A stretch of DNA of 60,113 bases from Clostridia bacterium. GTDB lineage: Bacteria > Bacillota > Clostridia > Christensenellales > QALW01. The notes under the pieces were generated by a model, which did no database searches, was not told the DNA's origin, and saw only the letters and a program-made list of their open reading frames with translations. The DNA is taken from assembly GCA_017516345.1 (NCBI GenBank), contig JAFXDC010000002.1, forward strand, positions 1-60,113, written 5' to 3'. Of the stretch, positions 50,704 through 60,113 are shown piece by piece. The stretch's first letter is position 1. Each line of letters begins with the position of its first letter. Made by a program: the position numbers and the translations under genes.

Positions 50704-52794
50704 TCAGATTCCCCAGATAGCCTTGATGATAACAAGAATAATGGGGGCAAATACGATGGATACAACACTCAGGAGTTTAATAAGAATGTTGATGGAGGGT
50801 CCGGAGGTATCCTTGAAGGGATCGCCTACGGTGTCGCCAACAACCGCAGCCTTGTGATTGTCACTGCCCTTGCCGCCGATGGCGCCGGACTCAATGTATT
50901 TCTTGGCATTGTCCCATGCACCGCCGCTGTTGCTCATCATGGTCGCCATGCAGAAGCCTGATGCAGCAGCACCGGCAAGCATACCGGCGATGCCGTTGAA
51001 CTCAAGAAGAATGCCAACCAAAATGGGAGCAACGACCGCAATAACTGCGGGGAGGATCATTTCCTGCTGTGAGGAACGGGTGCAGATGTCAACGCAAGCC
51101 TCGTAATCGGGCTGAGCCTCGCCGGTCATAATACCCTTGATCTCTCTGAACTGACGGCGAACCTCTGTAACGATTCTGCCTGCAGCTCTTCCTACTGCCT
51201 GCATGGTAACTGCAGAGAACAGGAAGGTGAGCATTACGCCGATAAAGAAACCAATGAGAACCTGAGGGTTAAGGATATTAAGATTGAATGTGTAGCCCAG
51301 ACCCTCAACTGTGCTCTTAAACGCAGCAATAAGGGTTATTGCCGTAAGTGCGGCAGAGCCGATTGCAAAGCCCTTACCGGTTGCGGCAGTGGTGTTACCA
51401 AGACTGTCAAGAGCGTCGGTGCGCTCGCGCACGTAAGGCTCCTGGCCGGTCATTTCGGCGATACCGCCTGCGTTATCCGCAACGGGGCCGTAAGCGTCGG
51501 TGGCAAGGGTGATACCAAGAGTTGAGAGCATACCCACTGCCGCAATGCCTACACCGAAAAGTCCGATCCCGGGGTCTTTTATCGTTCCGCCTGCAAGGAA
51601 GAAGCTTCCTGCGATAGCGGCCACAACAATAATGATGGAAAGCATTGTGGAGCGCATGCCCAGTGCAAGACCGTCAATAATTACAGTAGCGCTTCCGGTG
51701 TCGGATGCCTTAGCAAGCTTCTGAGTAGGCTTGTAGGTATCGGATGTAAAGTATTCGGTAACTGCGCCCATTGCAACGCCTGCAATAAGACCGCAAAGCA
51801 CAGAGCCGTAAAGACCCCATATGTTGATGCCCTCCTTGCCGCTAAGCATAAAGTAGATTATTGCTCCTGCGGCTACCACCATAATGAGGGTGGAAATGTA
51901 GGTTCCCTTTCTGAGGGAAGCAAGGAGCTGCTTCTGGGTGGCGTTTTCGCCGGTGCGAACAAAGAAGGTTCCGATTATAGAGGCGATAACTCCCGCTACT
52001 GCGATAAGGAAGGGGACGATAAAGCCCATTTCCTCAAGACCTGCAAAAACACCCAGAGCGCTTGCGGAAAGCACGGAGCCAACGTAAGACTCATAAAGGT
52101 CTGCGCCCATACCCGCAACGTCGCCTACGTTATCACCAACGTTATCTGCAATAACTGCGGGGTTGCGGATGTCATCCTCGGGAATGCCTGCCTCGACCTT
52201 ACCGCATAGATCAGCTCCAACGTCAGCGGCCTTAGTGAAGATACCGCCGCCTACACGTGCAAAGAGTGCCATGGAGGAGGCGCCGATACCGAAGCATACC
52301 ATGGTGTTGGCGATCTGAGAGGGATCCATGTGGGCAATATGCTTAAGTCCAAGATACCAAAGGCTGGTGTCGAGAAGTCCGAGACCTACAACGACCATGC
52401 CCATAACGGTTCCGCTGGAGAAGGCGGTGCGCAGACCCTTGTTGAGGCTCTGCTTGCAGCCCATGACCGTGCGACCGTTGGAGGAGGTGGCGATCCTCAT
52501 GCCGATAAAGCCGGCAAGACCTGAGAAAATACCGCCCGTAAGGAAAGCAAAGGGGGTAAACCAGTTACCTGCACCAAATGCTGCCAGGATCAATAAAAGT
52601 ACGAAGATGACTGCGAAGAATATAGCCACAACGGTATATTGACGCTTAAGGAATGCATTTGCTGCCTTTCTGATGATGCCCGAGATTCTACGGACGTCCT
52701 CTGTACCTGCATCGCTTTTGGCAAGCTTCTTTGCTGTAAACAAAGCAAACAAGAGAGCGATGACGGCTGTTACTGTTACTAGAATCATTTCCAT
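50704..52794 (-). CDS. hppA: Membrane-bound ion-pumping pyrophosphatase, K+-dependent
   Basis: The 696-aa protein has about 16 membrane segments and the pyrophosphate-binding blocks [18 protein letters not shown] and [22 protein letters not shown]-terminal [15 protein letters not shown] block is also present. The stretch [16 protein letters not shown] has Ala where K+-independent enzymes carry Lys, so K+ dependence is expected. It couples PPi hydrolysis to H+ or Na+ export; which ion is not decided here. It has its own promoter. Confidence 0.95.
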   Translation of the reverse strand: MEMILVTVTAVIALLFALFTAKKLAKSDAGTEDVRRISGIIRKAANAFLKRQYTVVAIFFAVIFVLLLILAAFGAGNWFTPFAFLTGGIFSGLAGFIGMRIATSSNGRTVMGCKQSLNKGLRTAFSSGTVMGMVVVGLGLLDTSLWYLGLKHIAHMDPSQIANTMVCFGIGASSMALFARVGGGIFTKAADVGADLCGKVEAGIPEDDIRNPAVIADNVGDNVGDVAGMGADLYESYVGSVLSASALGVFAGLEEMGFIVPFLIAVAGVIASIIGTFFVRTGENATQKQLLASLRKGTYISTLIMVVAAGAIIYFMLSGKEGINIWGLYGSVLCGLIAGVAMGAVTEYFTSDTYKPTQKLAKASDTGSATVIIDGLALGMRSTMLSIIIVVAAIAGSFFLAGGTIKDPGIGLFGVGIAAVGMLSTLGITLATDAYGPVADNAGGIAEMTGQEPYVRERTDALDSLGNTTAATGKGFAIGSAALTAITLIAAFKSTVEGLGYTFNLNILNPQVLIGFFIGVMLTFLFSAVTMQAVGRAAGRIVTEVRRQFREIKGIMTGEAQPDYEACVDICTRSSQQEMILPAVIAVVAPILVGILLEFNGIAGMLAGAAASGFCMATMMSNSGGAWDNAKKYIESGAIGGKGSDNHKAAVVGDTVGDPFKDTSGPSINILIKLLSVVSIVFAPIILVIIKAIWGI

Positions 52795-52874
52795 GAAACA
52801 AGATCCTTTCCTATGTTTTGCTATTAAATTGATGATAAAGAGTATATTATTTATAAATATATCTTTATTATAAA

Positions 52875-52904
52875 ATAATACAATATAAACGTGTAAATTG
52901 TCAA
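52875..52904 (-). promoter_or_regulatory. Promoter of hppA
   Basis: On the minus strand TTGACA (52904-52899), 18 bases, TATTAT (52880-52875). Confidence 0.6.
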
Positions 52905-53117
52905 TTATATACTGCCTTTTTCTTGATACAAATAAACATTTTTTTTATAAAGCTTTAAGAATCGAACATTATTTGTTCAAAGTAAACATGGTTGCTTGAA
53001 AATTTATCACAATATTAAAAAAACCGAAGATTTTATTGATGCCTGTGCATTTTTCGGAGTATAACGGCGATCCTTTTGCTCTTTATTTAATTTGCGCTAT
53101 GCAGAAAAACATTTTTG

Positions 53118-53126
53118 TGTTATAAT
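53118..53126 (+). promoter_or_regulatory. Extended -10 promoter of smc
   Basis: TGTTATAAT matches TGN-TATAAT. No clear -35 at the usual distance. Confidence 0.45.
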
Positions 53127-53201
53127 AAGATGATATATTATGTAATTTGTATTTTTATAGCATAAATTATACGGTTCCCTGTTTTGATCGGAGGTATTTC
53201 T

Positions 53202-56200
53202 TTGTTTCTTAAACGATTGGAGGTCTACGGCTTTAAATCCTTTGCCGAAAAGACCGAATTGAGCTTCACTAACGGCATCACTGCAATTGTTGGCCCTAAC
53301 GGAAGCGGAAAGAGTAACGTCGGCGACGCGGTGCGCTGGGTTCTTGGTGAGCAAAGCGCCAAGCAGCTTCGCGGCGGTAAGATGGAGGATATTATTTTTA
53401 ACGGCACCGAAAAGAGGAGAAAGCTCTCATTTTGTGAGGTGACTCTGGTCTTTGACAATCAGGACCGTATGCTTCCTATCGATTATACCGAGGTGGCTAT
53501 TACCCGAAGACTGTACCGTAGCGGCGAAAGTGAGTATTGCATCAACCGTACTCCGTGCAGGCTTAAGGACGTTACCGAACTGTTGCTTGATACCGGTATC
53601 GGTAAGGAGGGCTACTCCATCATAGGCCAGGGAAAGATAGATCATATCCTCTCCAACAAGGCAGAGGAGCGCCGCAGTGTCTTTGAGGAGGCTGCGGGCA
53701 TAATGAAGTACAAGACCAGGAAGCTTGAGGCGGAAAGAAGGCTTGAGCGTACATGTGAAAACATCGAGCGTCTTAACGATATCCTAAGCGAGATAAACGA
53801 CCGTATCGATCCCCTTCGTGAGCAGTCCGAAACTGCACAGAAGTATCTTGCTATACGCGAGCAACTTCGTTCCCTTGAGGTCAATTTTTATCTTTATCAG
53901 TATGATATGGCGGCAAAACGCAAGGAGGACATAAACGCAAGCCTCTCGTCGGTTGAGGGCGAGTATTTCGAAAAGGAGCAGCTTCGCGATAAGATCAGAG
54001 AGCAGGACGAGACCTCTCTTGAGCAGATGGATGCTCTTGAGCTGGAGCTTGACTCTGTCCGCAAGGCGGTGCTTGACCTTACCGCGAGGATCGAGCAGGG
54101 CTCGGGCGAAAGCAGGGTGTTTTCCGAAAGAGTTGCTCACCTTACAGAGGATGCGGAGCGACTTGAAAAGGAAATAGAGCTTGATGCCGATATGAAGGCC
54201 ACCATGCTTGCCGCAAGAGAGGGAGACCTTGAGGCGGTGGATAATAAAGCGGGTCAGATAGAGCAGATGAAGCTTGACGTTGACAAGGAGCAGAGTCTGT
54301 TGGACGATGCTGACAAAAAGCTGGAGCTTGAAGGTGTCGAGCTTGAAAAAATGCGCACCGAAATAATGAATGCCATGAACCGCCTCAGCGACGTCAAGGT
54401 CAACAAAAGCCGTTGCGAGGCCATCAAAAGCGGGCTTGAGCAGCGCCTTGAGCAGATTTCCCGTCAGGAGCAGGATGCTAAAAATATGCTTGATAACGTA
54501 TCTCAGGCATTACTTAGTCAGCAGGAAAGCGGTAAGGATATAGTAGACAGACACGGGCAGCTTGTAAATAAGAGGGATGAATTAAGAGCCGAGCTTACCA
54601 AGCTTCAGCAGCAGGTGCGTTCGGGACGTGAAGATGCGCAGGAGCTTGCGGAAAGGCTTCACGCCGCCCGCCAGAGAGCAAGCATGCTAAGGGAAATGCA
54701 AAATGATTACGAGTCATTTAACAACTCGGTCAAGCATATATTAAAAAACAGTCAAGCACCGAGCATAAAGCCCTATTTTATGGGGGTGATCGCGCAGCTT
54801 ATAAGTGTACCGCAGAAATATGAAAAGGCTGTAGAAACGGCTCTTGGCAGTGCAATGCAGAATATCGTCACCAAAACCGAGGAGGATGCCAAGGCCTTTA
54901 TCGAATACCTTAAAAACGGCAAGCTTGGCAGAGCTACCTTCCTTCCCATGTCTGCAATTCGTGCAAGAAGGCTTGAAAATAACGAGAAAAATGCCATTAA
55001 GCAAAACGGATGCTACGGCATCGCCAGCGATCTTGTTTCCTTTGATGATCAATACCGTAATATATTTGAAAACCTCCTTGGCAGAACCGTTATCTGTCAG
55101 AGCCTTGACGTATGCATTAAAATAGCGAGGGATACCAAGCATGCATTCCGTCTCGTTACCCTCGACGGTGACGTAATAAATCCGGGCGGAAGCATGACGG
55201 GCGGAAGCAGTCAAAGCCGCCTTACCTCTGTGCTGGGCAGGACCAGGGAGCTTGAGGAGGCGGTTGCGGCAGAGGAGGAGCTTGCCCTTAAATGCGAAGG
55301 CTATAAGGGAGTGCTTGCCCAAACGGTAACGGCTCGCGATAAAAAGGAAAAAGAGCTGACCGACCTTGAAAGGGAGCTTCATGAAAACGAGGTGCTTCTT
55401 GCCGCGGAAAATGAAAAGCTCAACAAGCTTAACAGTGATGCCGATGCCATAAGGGAGACCTTGATGGATCTTGAGCAGGAGCGTAGCGAGCACAATGACA
55501 CGCTTGCGGATATCCATGCTCAGCTTAGCGGCTCGGACGATAAGGCAGGGGATATTGAGCAGGATAATAAAAAAGCACAGCAGGAGCTTGCAAGCAAAAC
55601 CGCTCAGTATAACTCAAGAAAGCTTGACCGCGAGCGCAAGGCTCAGCATTTGACCGATATGAGGGTCCAGCTCTCTGCATTTATTCAGGAGCTTTCCGCA
55701 ATGAAAAATAATGCCGAGCGTGTGGAGAAGGAGCTATCGGATATCGATCAACGTACATCCCACAAGCGTGCAAAGCTTGAAGATTGCTATAAACAGATAG
55801 AAGCCATAAACGATGAAAGTGTCAATTTTGGCAAGCAGATCGACCTGCTTCGACAGTCGCTTTGCACCATGCAGAACAAGCAACAGCAGCTTCAGGGCAA
55901 AAAGGACGGCATGAATGACGAGGCAAAGGAGCGCAACCGTCGTGCTCAAGAGCTTGATAAGGATCTTCTCGTGGCTCAGGAGAAAAAGCATAAGCTTGAG
56001 CTCAATCTCCAAAAGGTGGATGCGGATATCGCTCTTATGGAGCAACGCATATGGGATGAATACGAGCTTACATACCTTAGCGCAACAGAGCTTAGGGACG
56101 CCGAATTCAAGGTGACGGGAGCACAGAGCGAGATCAATCACCTGAGAAGGGATATTAATGCGCTTGGTACGGTAAACGTAAACGCCATTGAGGAATACGT

Positions 56201-56771
56201 AGCCACCAAGGAGCGTCAGGAAAACCTTACCTCTCAGCTTGGAGACCTGCAAAAGGCGGAGCAGGATCTTCGTAAGATCATAAGCGATATGGTCAAGAAA
56301 ATGGAAAGTCGCTTCGCTGAGCAGTTTGCCATCATCAATAAGTATTTTGGAGAGACCTTCCGTAAGCTCTTCGGAGGGGGTAAGGCAGAGCTTCGCCTTG
56401 AAAATTCCGATGATATCCTGGGAAGCGGCATAGATATCGTTGCTCAGCCTCCGGGGAAGGCTCTGCAGATGCTCTCTCTGCTCTCGGGCGGCGAGCGTGC
56501 ACTTACCGCAATCGCCATACTGTTTGCAATGTTAAGACTTAAGCCCACTCCGTTCTGTATTCTTGATGAGATAGAGGCGGCGCTGGATGAAGCAAACGTA
56601 TATAATTTTGCTGAGTACTTAAGGGCGTTTACCGATAAAACTCAGTTCATCGTCATTACTCACCGCAAGCCCACTATGGAGGAGGCAGACTCCCTCTATG
56701 GCGTTGCAATGGAGGAAAAGGGTGTTTCCAGCATGGTTTCGGTAAAGCTTTCGGATATTAACAACGATTAA
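53202..56771 (+). CDS. smc: Chromosome segregation protein SMC
   Basis: The 1189-aa protein has Walker A GPNGSGKSNVGDAVRW (near 32), a first coiled coil (about 170-500), a hinge (about 510-660 with GGSMTGGS), a second coiled coil (about 670-1010), signature LLSGGERALTAIA and Walker B FCILDEIEAALDEA. It condenses and segregates the chromosome with ScpA/ScpB. I chose TTG 53202 because the conserved FLKRLEVYGFKSFAEK starts there and GGAGG lies eight bases upstream. ftsY follows 23 bases later, as in many Firmicutes. Confidence 0.97.
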   Translation: MFLKRLEVYGFKSFAEKTELSFTNGITAIVGPNGSGKSNVGDAVRWVLGEQSAKQLRGGKMEDIIFNGTEKRRKLSFCEVTLVFDNQDRMLPIDYTEVAITRRLYRSGESEYCINRTPCRLKDVTELLLDTGIGKEGYSIIGQGKIDHILSNKAEERRSVFEEAAGIMKYKTRKLEAERRLERTCENIERLNDILSEINDRIDPLREQSETAQKYLAIREQLRSLEVNFYLYQYDMAAKRKEDINASLSSVEGEYFEKEQLRDKIREQDETSLEQMDALELELDSVRKAVLDLTARIEQGSGESRVFSERVAHLTEDAERLEKEIELDADMKATMLAAREGDLEAVDNKAGQIEQMKLDVDKEQSLLDDADKKLELEGVELEKMRTEIMNAMNRLSDVKVNKSRCEAIKSGLEQRLEQISRQEQDAKNMLDNVSQALLSQQESGKDIVDRHGQLVNKRDELRAELTKLQQQVRSGREDAQELAERLHAARQRASMLREMQNDYESFNNSVKHILKNSQAPSIKPYFMGVIAQLISVPQKYEKAVETALGSAMQNIVTKTEEDAKAFIEYLKNGKLGRATFLPMSAIRARRLENNEKNAIKQNGCYGIASDLVSFDDQYRNIFENLLGRTVICQSLDVCIKIARDTKHAFRLVTLDGDVINPGGSMTGGSSQSRLTSVLGRTRELEEAVAAEEELALKCEGYKGVLAQTVTARDKKEKELTDLERELHENEVLLAAENEKLNKLNSDADAIRETLMDLEQERSEHNDTLADIHAQLSGSDDKAGDIEQDNKKAQQELASKTAQYNSRKLDRERKAQHLTDMRVQLSAFIQELSAMKNNAERVEKELSDIDQRTSHKRAKLEDCYKQIEAINDESVNFGKQIDLLRQSLCTMQNKQQQLQGKKDGMNDEAKERNRRAQELDKDLLVAQEKKHKLELNLQKVDADIALMEQRIWDEYELTYLSATELRDAEFKVTGAQSEINHLRRDINALGTVNVNAIEEYVATKERQENLTSQLGDLQKAEQDLRKIISDMVKKMESRFAEQFAIINKYFGETFRKLFGGGKAELRLENSDDILGSGIDIVAQPPGKALQMLSLLSGGERALTAIAILFAMLRLKPTPFCILDEIEAALDEANVYNFAEYLRAFTDKTQFIVITHRKPTMEEADSLYGVAMEEKGVSSMVSVKLSDINND

Positions 56772-56794
56772 AACGGTTTTTAAGGAGATCTATT

Positions 56795-57766
56795 ATGGCG
56801 TTTTTATGGTCAAAGAAAAAGCAGGAGTCGGAAGGGGCAGAGACGGTAACCGATACCCCCGAAAAGCCCAAGACCTCCCTGCTTGGTAAAATGGCGCAGG
56901 GACTTATGCGCACAAGAAGCTCGTTAGGGCAAAAGCTTGGCAATCTTCTTGCTTATTATGATAAGATTGATGACGAGTTCTTTGAGGAGCTTGAGGCGGT
57001 GCTCATAAGCGCTGATATGGGTGTCGTGGCCACCGAGAAAATAATTAATACCGTGCGTGAACGCTGTAAGAATGAAAAGATAAGCGATACCGCTCGAATT
57101 CACGAGCTTTTGCGCGGATGTATAAGCGATATAATGCGTGCTGAGGCTCCGGATGAAGTCTATCCGTTGCTCATTCTGGTGGTGGGCGTAAACGGCGTGG
57201 GCAAGACCACTGCCATAGGAAAAATGGCGTACAGATATTCCCTTATGGGCAAAAAGGTCCTACTTGCCGCGGGAGATACCTTCCGTGCCGCCGCCGCAGA
57301 GCAGCTTGAGGTGTGGGCGGAAAGAAGCGGCGCGCAGGTGGTTCGCCACGGTGAGGGTGCCGATTCCGCAGCTGTAATCTTTGATGCACTCTCCGCCGCA
57401 AGGGCAAGGGGAGTGGACGTATGCATTTGTGATACAGCGGGTAGACTTCAGAACAAAAAGAACCTTATGGACGAGCTTGCCAAGGTGGGCAGAATAATAG
57501 ACCGTAATTGGGAAGGCGAAAAGCAGACCTATATCGTGCTTGATGCCACTACGGGCCAGAATGCCATAAGCCAGGTCAAGATGTTTAACGAGGCCACAAA
57601 GCTTGACGGCATCGTGCTCACAAAGCTTGACGGCACCGCAAAGGGCGGCGTCGCAGTTGCAATTAAAGAGGAATTTGACTTGAACGTCCGCTACGTTGGC
57701 GTGGGCGAGGGCAAGGAGGATCTTTTGGTCTTCGATCCTGAGGATTACTCGGCTAACATCATTTAA
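56795..57766 (+). CDS. ftsY: Signal recognition particle receptor FtsY
   Basis: The 323-aa protein has a short charged N-terminal part, then the NG domain: GVNGVGKTT (near 133), DTFRAAAAEQL, DTAGRLQNK and TKLDGTAKGG. It docks ribosome-SRP complexes at the membrane through its GTPase. The A domain is short, as usual in Firmicutes. Start ATG follows AAGGAG. Confidence 0.97.
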   Translation: MAFLWSKKKQESEGAETVTDTPEKPKTSLLGKMAQGLMRTRSSLGQKLGNLLAYYDKIDDEFFEELEAVLISADMGVVATEKIINTVRERCKNEKISDTARIHELLRGCISDIMRAEAPDEVYPLLILVVGVNGVGKTTAIGKMAYRYSLMGKKVLLAAGDTFRAAAAEQLEVWAERSGAQVVRHGEGADSAAVIFDALSAARARGVDVCICDTAGRLQNKKNLMDELAKVGRIIDRNWEGEKQTYIVLDATTGQNAISQVKMFNEATKLDGIVLTKLDGTAKGGVAVAIKEEFDLNVRYVGVGEGKEDLLVFDPEDYSANII

Positions 57767-57789
57767 ATAAGGAAAAGGAGCTAAAACTG

Positions 57790-58152
57790 ATGGAATCGAT
57801 TGGAAAAACCAAATGGATAATCCCCGACGGCTATATCTCAAGCAAGTCCGGAAGTCAGACAAGCCATGATGCAGTGTGCGTGTTAAACCTCTGCGGCAAG
57901 GAGGCAAAAATAACCCTTACCTTGTATTTTGAGGACAGAGACCCCATTACCTTTAGGTCGACCTGTCCTGCGGAGCGCACCCATCATATTAGAATGGACA
58001 AGATCACCGATAAAAACGGCAATCTCGTACCAAGAGATACTCCTTATGCTATTTTGGTGGAGAGCTCCTGTCCCATAGTGGCACAGTATTCCCGTCTTGA
58101 TACCTCTGCAAGCGATACTGCACTTATGACCACCATCGCCTTCCCGGTCTGA
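57790..58152 (+). CDS. ASRT-family (sensory rhodopsin transducer-like) protein
   Basis: The 120-aa protein matches the Anabaena sensory rhodopsin transducer family across its full length: GKTKWIIPDGYI at the start, SHDAVCVLNLC, YFEDRDPI, THHIRMDK and a C-terminal QYSRLDT..ALMTTIAF. No rhodopsin is nearby or expected in an anaerobe. The non-rhodopsin members have been proposed to bind carbohydrates or regulate their use. It is 23 bases after ftsY and has AAAAGGAG before its ATG. Confidence 0.88.
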   Translation: MESIGKTKWIIPDGYISSKSGSQTSHDAVCVLNLCGKEAKITLTLYFEDRDPITFRSTCPAERTHHIRMDKITDKNGNLVPRDTPYAILVESSCPIVAQYSRLDTSASDTALMTTIAFPV

Positions 58153-58170
58153 CGGTAATTATCAAAATGT

Positions 58171-58199
58171 AAAAAACGCACCGTAAAGGTGCGTTTTTT
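58171..58199. terminator. Bidirectional terminator
   Basis: AAAAAACGCACC and GGTGCGTTTTTT pair around GTAAA. Confidence 0.9.
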
Positions 58200-58220
58200 G
58201 TATGTATTATTGATTTCTTA

Positions 58221-59654
58221 TTACGATTGCAGATCGCGTCTTGTTACCTTGTCTATCATTTCGTTGTATACGGGTGCAACAGACTCAAAGTACTGAGATG
58301 CGGATACCTCACCGGTAAGGATCTTGGAGGTGCTCTCAAGACCCATGTACTGCCAGTTGATGCCGTAATATACTGCCTTGCTCTGAACTGTGATATCCTG
58401 CAGATAGTAAAGGAAATTGATGGAATCCTGATCCTCACAGTAAAGTGCAACCTCGCTGTTGAACAGCTGATCGTTATCTGCAGATCCCTTAGCGTAAATG
58501 GGACGGTAGAGCATCTTCATGGTCTTTAATAATCCGTCGGGATTGTTGCAGCCCTTAAAGATGACGAAGCACTCGCCGGGTAGCTCCTCGGATACGTAAT
58601 CGGTAGCATCGGGACCCATGGGAACCGGAAGCCATCCGCAATTTTCTATAACGCGTCCGCTATCCCAGCTTCTGCGCCAATGGTTGATCATAAACGCTAC
58701 GTTTCCGCTCTTGAATTGACCCACGATATCCTGGTCATAGGTGCCCTCGGTAAGGGGAAGGGTATAGCCGTTATCGTAAAGACCCTTGAGAAAATCCCAT
58801 GCCTTGGTGCTGTTGGCATCGTAGCCTGTAAAGACGTCTCCGTTTTTCGATTCGGTTACTATTTTGCCGTTGTTGCTCATTGCAAGCTGAAGACCAAGAT
58901 CATACCAGGTGGTGCCGTAAATGCCCCTGTCAGGGTCGGTCACCTTGGAGCAGATATCCTCAAATATCTCCCAATTCCAGGTCTTGTCCTTTACCATCTG
59001 ATAAAGCTGAGAGGGGGTGTAGCCTGCAGATTGAATAAGATTGTAGTTAAAGAAGGTCACCTTGGCAGTCTCGACGCTCTTCATTCCCACCGTGTTCATA
59101 ACAAAGCCGTAAAGCTTTCCGTTGAAGGTGCAGAACTCTTTTTGCTGCTCGACGTCCCAATATGCATCGTCATCAAAGGAAATATTATGGTCGCTTATGG
59201 GCTCAAGGCAGGAGCCGGGAAGCTCAAGATACCAATAGTGGTCAATTGCGTTTGCCACGCTTCCGCCATGCATGCCGTCAGCCAATGGCTCTCCCGAATA
59301 TGCCGAAGAGCGTACCTGATCCCAATAGCTTCCTGTATTTGGGATAAATTTTATGGTTACTCCGTAATCGTTTTTAAGGGTGCTCATTGTATTTTGACGG
59401 TAACGGGAAACAATGGAATCGTCGGAGAATTCGTCCTCCTCCTGACCGGGTTGAAGCCACCAATGATAAAGTCTGAATTCATCACCCGATCTAAGGTATT
59501 CCAGCTCCGTATCGATCTCGGGTGCATCGCTTTGGCCGTCTGACGGACCGGGAGTGGGGGTGTCGGTGGCGATAGGATCACTGCATGCAGTAAAAGCAAG
59601 CGTCATGCATGCGCATATCACAGCAATGATCATAAGCTTAAAGATGTGTATCAT
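58221..59654 (-). CDS. Family 1 extracellular solute-binding lipoprotein
   Basis: The 477-aa protein has a signal peptide with lipobox (AFTAC, Cys near 24), a Pro/Thr/Asp-rich linker and an MBP-like two-lobe fold. It has conserved blocks such as YNLIQSAGY..PSQLYQMVKDKTWNWEIFE, typical of carbohydrate ABC importers of Clostridia. It captures an oligosaccharide outside the cell. No permease is next to it on the right; they would be elsewhere or beyond the window. Start ATG follows GGAGG. Confidence 0.85.
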   Translation of the reverse strand: MIHIFKLMIIAVICACMTLAFTACSDPIATDTPTPGPSDGQSDAPEIDTELEYLRSGDEFRLYHWWLQPGQEEDEFSDDSIVSRYRQNTMSTLKNDYGVTIKFIPNTGSYWDQVRSSAYSGEPLADGMHGGSVANAIDHYWYLELPGSCLEPISDHNISFDDDAYWDVEQQKEFCTFNGKLYGFVMNTVGMKSVETAKVTFFNYNLIQSAGYTPSQLYQMVKDKTWNWEIFEDICSKVTDPDRGIYGTTWYDLGLQLAMSNNGKIVTESKNGDVFTGYDANSTKAWDFLKGLYDNGYTLPLTEGTYDQDIVGQFKSGNVAFMINHWRRSWDSGRVIENCGWLPVPMGPDATDYVSEELPGECFVIFKGCNNPDGLLKTMKMLYRPIYAKGSADNDQLFNSEVALYCEDQDSINFLYYLQDITVQSKAVYYGINWQYMGLESTSKILTGEVSASQYFESVAPVYNEMIDKVTRRDLQS

Positions 59655-59861
59655 AAAATACCTCCTTCATTTTATAATTAATTTTAACATAAATCTTATG
59701 AATAATAAAGACATAATTCCAACTTAAATAAGAACAAAACTAACCTGAATTATCGTGTTATTCGTGCAAAATTCGTTCCTTTAATGCTTTTATAGTACAA
59801 AATTAACACTTGACTAGACAAAACTAACATTGAATGCCGTTCAAATGATAACTATATTAAG

Positions 59862-59893
59862 AAAGGCTTCCCATAACTAAGGGGGAAGCCTTT
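59862..59893 (-). terminator. Terminator of the partial surface-protein gene
   Basis: AAAGGCTTCCC and GGGAAGCCTTT pair around a 10-base loop; on the minus strand TTTCTTAATA follows. Confidence 0.7.
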
Positions 59894-59918
59894 TGATGTA
59901 AGGTGTATTTATAATGAT

Positions 59919-60113
59919 TTATTTGGCACTCTTCTTTTTTCCAAGTAAAACGATCACTACTACAGCTACGACCACAACGACCGCCGCAACGATGCCGATG
60001 ATAAGGCCTGTATTATCTCCGTCGGGAGTAGCGATATCGGTGGGAACGTCACCGGGTTGGCTTGTTACGTTTTCAGTGGGCGCAGGGGTAGCCTCGGTGG
60101 TGGCGATGGGCTC
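59919..60113 (-). CDS. C-terminus of a surface-anchored protein (partial)
   Basis: The reading frame runs off the right edge; 64 codons are visible. They encode a Thr/Pro-rich linker (EPIATTEATPAPTEN), then a single C-terminal membrane segment (GLIIGIVAAVVVVVAVVV) and a basic tail GKKKSAK. This is a membrane-anchored extracellular protein of the type made by gut Clostridia; its outer domain is outside the window. No start codon is present. Confidence 0.75.
   Translation of the reverse strand, partial: EPIATTEATPAPTENVTSQPGDVPTDIATPDGDNTGLIIGIVAAVVVVVAVVVIVLLGKKKSAK

Larger units (their letters stand above)
52795..53201. other. Gene-free region between hppA and smc
   Basis: 407 AT-rich bases. 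They contain the hppA promoter on the minus strand (52875-52904) and an extended -10, TGTTATAAT (53118-53126), that probably starts smc-ftsY. No RNA or repeat recognised. Confidence 0.55.

Noticed and set aside
54741-55517. 258-codon frame on the minus strand
   Set aside because: Antisense shadow of smc; no ribosome binding site or family features.

Overview
The window looks like a chromosomal segment of an anaerobic, spore-forming member of the Clostridia (Bacillota), probably an uncultured gut lineage. The reasons are a spoVT gene, a glycyl radical enzyme with its activase, an OLE RNA/OapA pair next to dxs, nadK, argR and recN, lipoproteins with Firmicutes-style lipoboxes, strong AGGAGG ribosome binding sites and a K+-dependent membrane pyrophosphatase. 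No rRNA, tRNA, CRISPR array, transposase or integrase was recognised. These calls come from reading the sequence and from family knowledge; no database search was run.

Layout. 1-232: an array of small hairpins separated by a heptamer (GTGAAAT on the left, ATTTCAC on the right). 233-7900: spoVT followed upstream by two accessory metabolic modules, AraC/ThuA-like/Gfo-Idh and glycyl radical enzyme/activase/AraC. These are separated by copies of a repeat that carries the 5' end and promoter of spoVT. 7907-11029: esterase, a sigma-region-2-like small protein, D-lyxose isomerase and a cation/Ca2+ exchanger. 11087-20516: an OFA-type MFS transporter, a polysaccharide-acylation-like cluster (lipoprotein SGNH, MBOAT, second SGNH, G3P dehydrogenase-like enzyme) and a GH2 glycosidase. 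20650-26907: a zinc-ribbon membrane protein, rlmD, a second hairpin array beside a duplicated rlmD 3' end, a methyltransferase and several small membrane or unknown proteins. 26998-29858: a siderophore/cobalamin-type ABC transporter set between two direct repeats. 29958-38233: metallophosphoesterase, PHP, SDR, cyclase, ECF S-component, GT-C-like membrane protein, gpsA, MGMT-like protein and a lipoprotein.

From 38481 onward the content is mostly core: pfkA, minD-minE, rodA, OLE RNA, oapA, dxs, nadK, argR, recN, a divergent cysteine-synthase-like gene, prmA, hppA, smc, ftsY and an ASRT-family protein. The window ends with a family-1 solute-binding lipoprotein and the C-terminus of a surface-anchored protein.

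Three observations stand out. First, two hairpin arrays share a mirrored 4+4 heptamer layout but use different heptamers (GTGAAAT/ATTTCAC and GCGATAT/ATATCGC), suggesting a family of structured elements whose pairing motif diverges in concert. Second, accessory modules appear to have been added at the spoVT 5' end and at an ABC-transporter locus, each time leaving direct copies of host leader sequence. Third, an OLE RNA of roughly 580 nt lies in its classical isoprenoid/argR/recN neighbourhood, directly upstream of oapA. At spoVT itself a 14-bp dyad straddles the sigma-G-like promoter so that read-through mRNA, but not mRNA from its own promoter, would bury the ribosome binding site.
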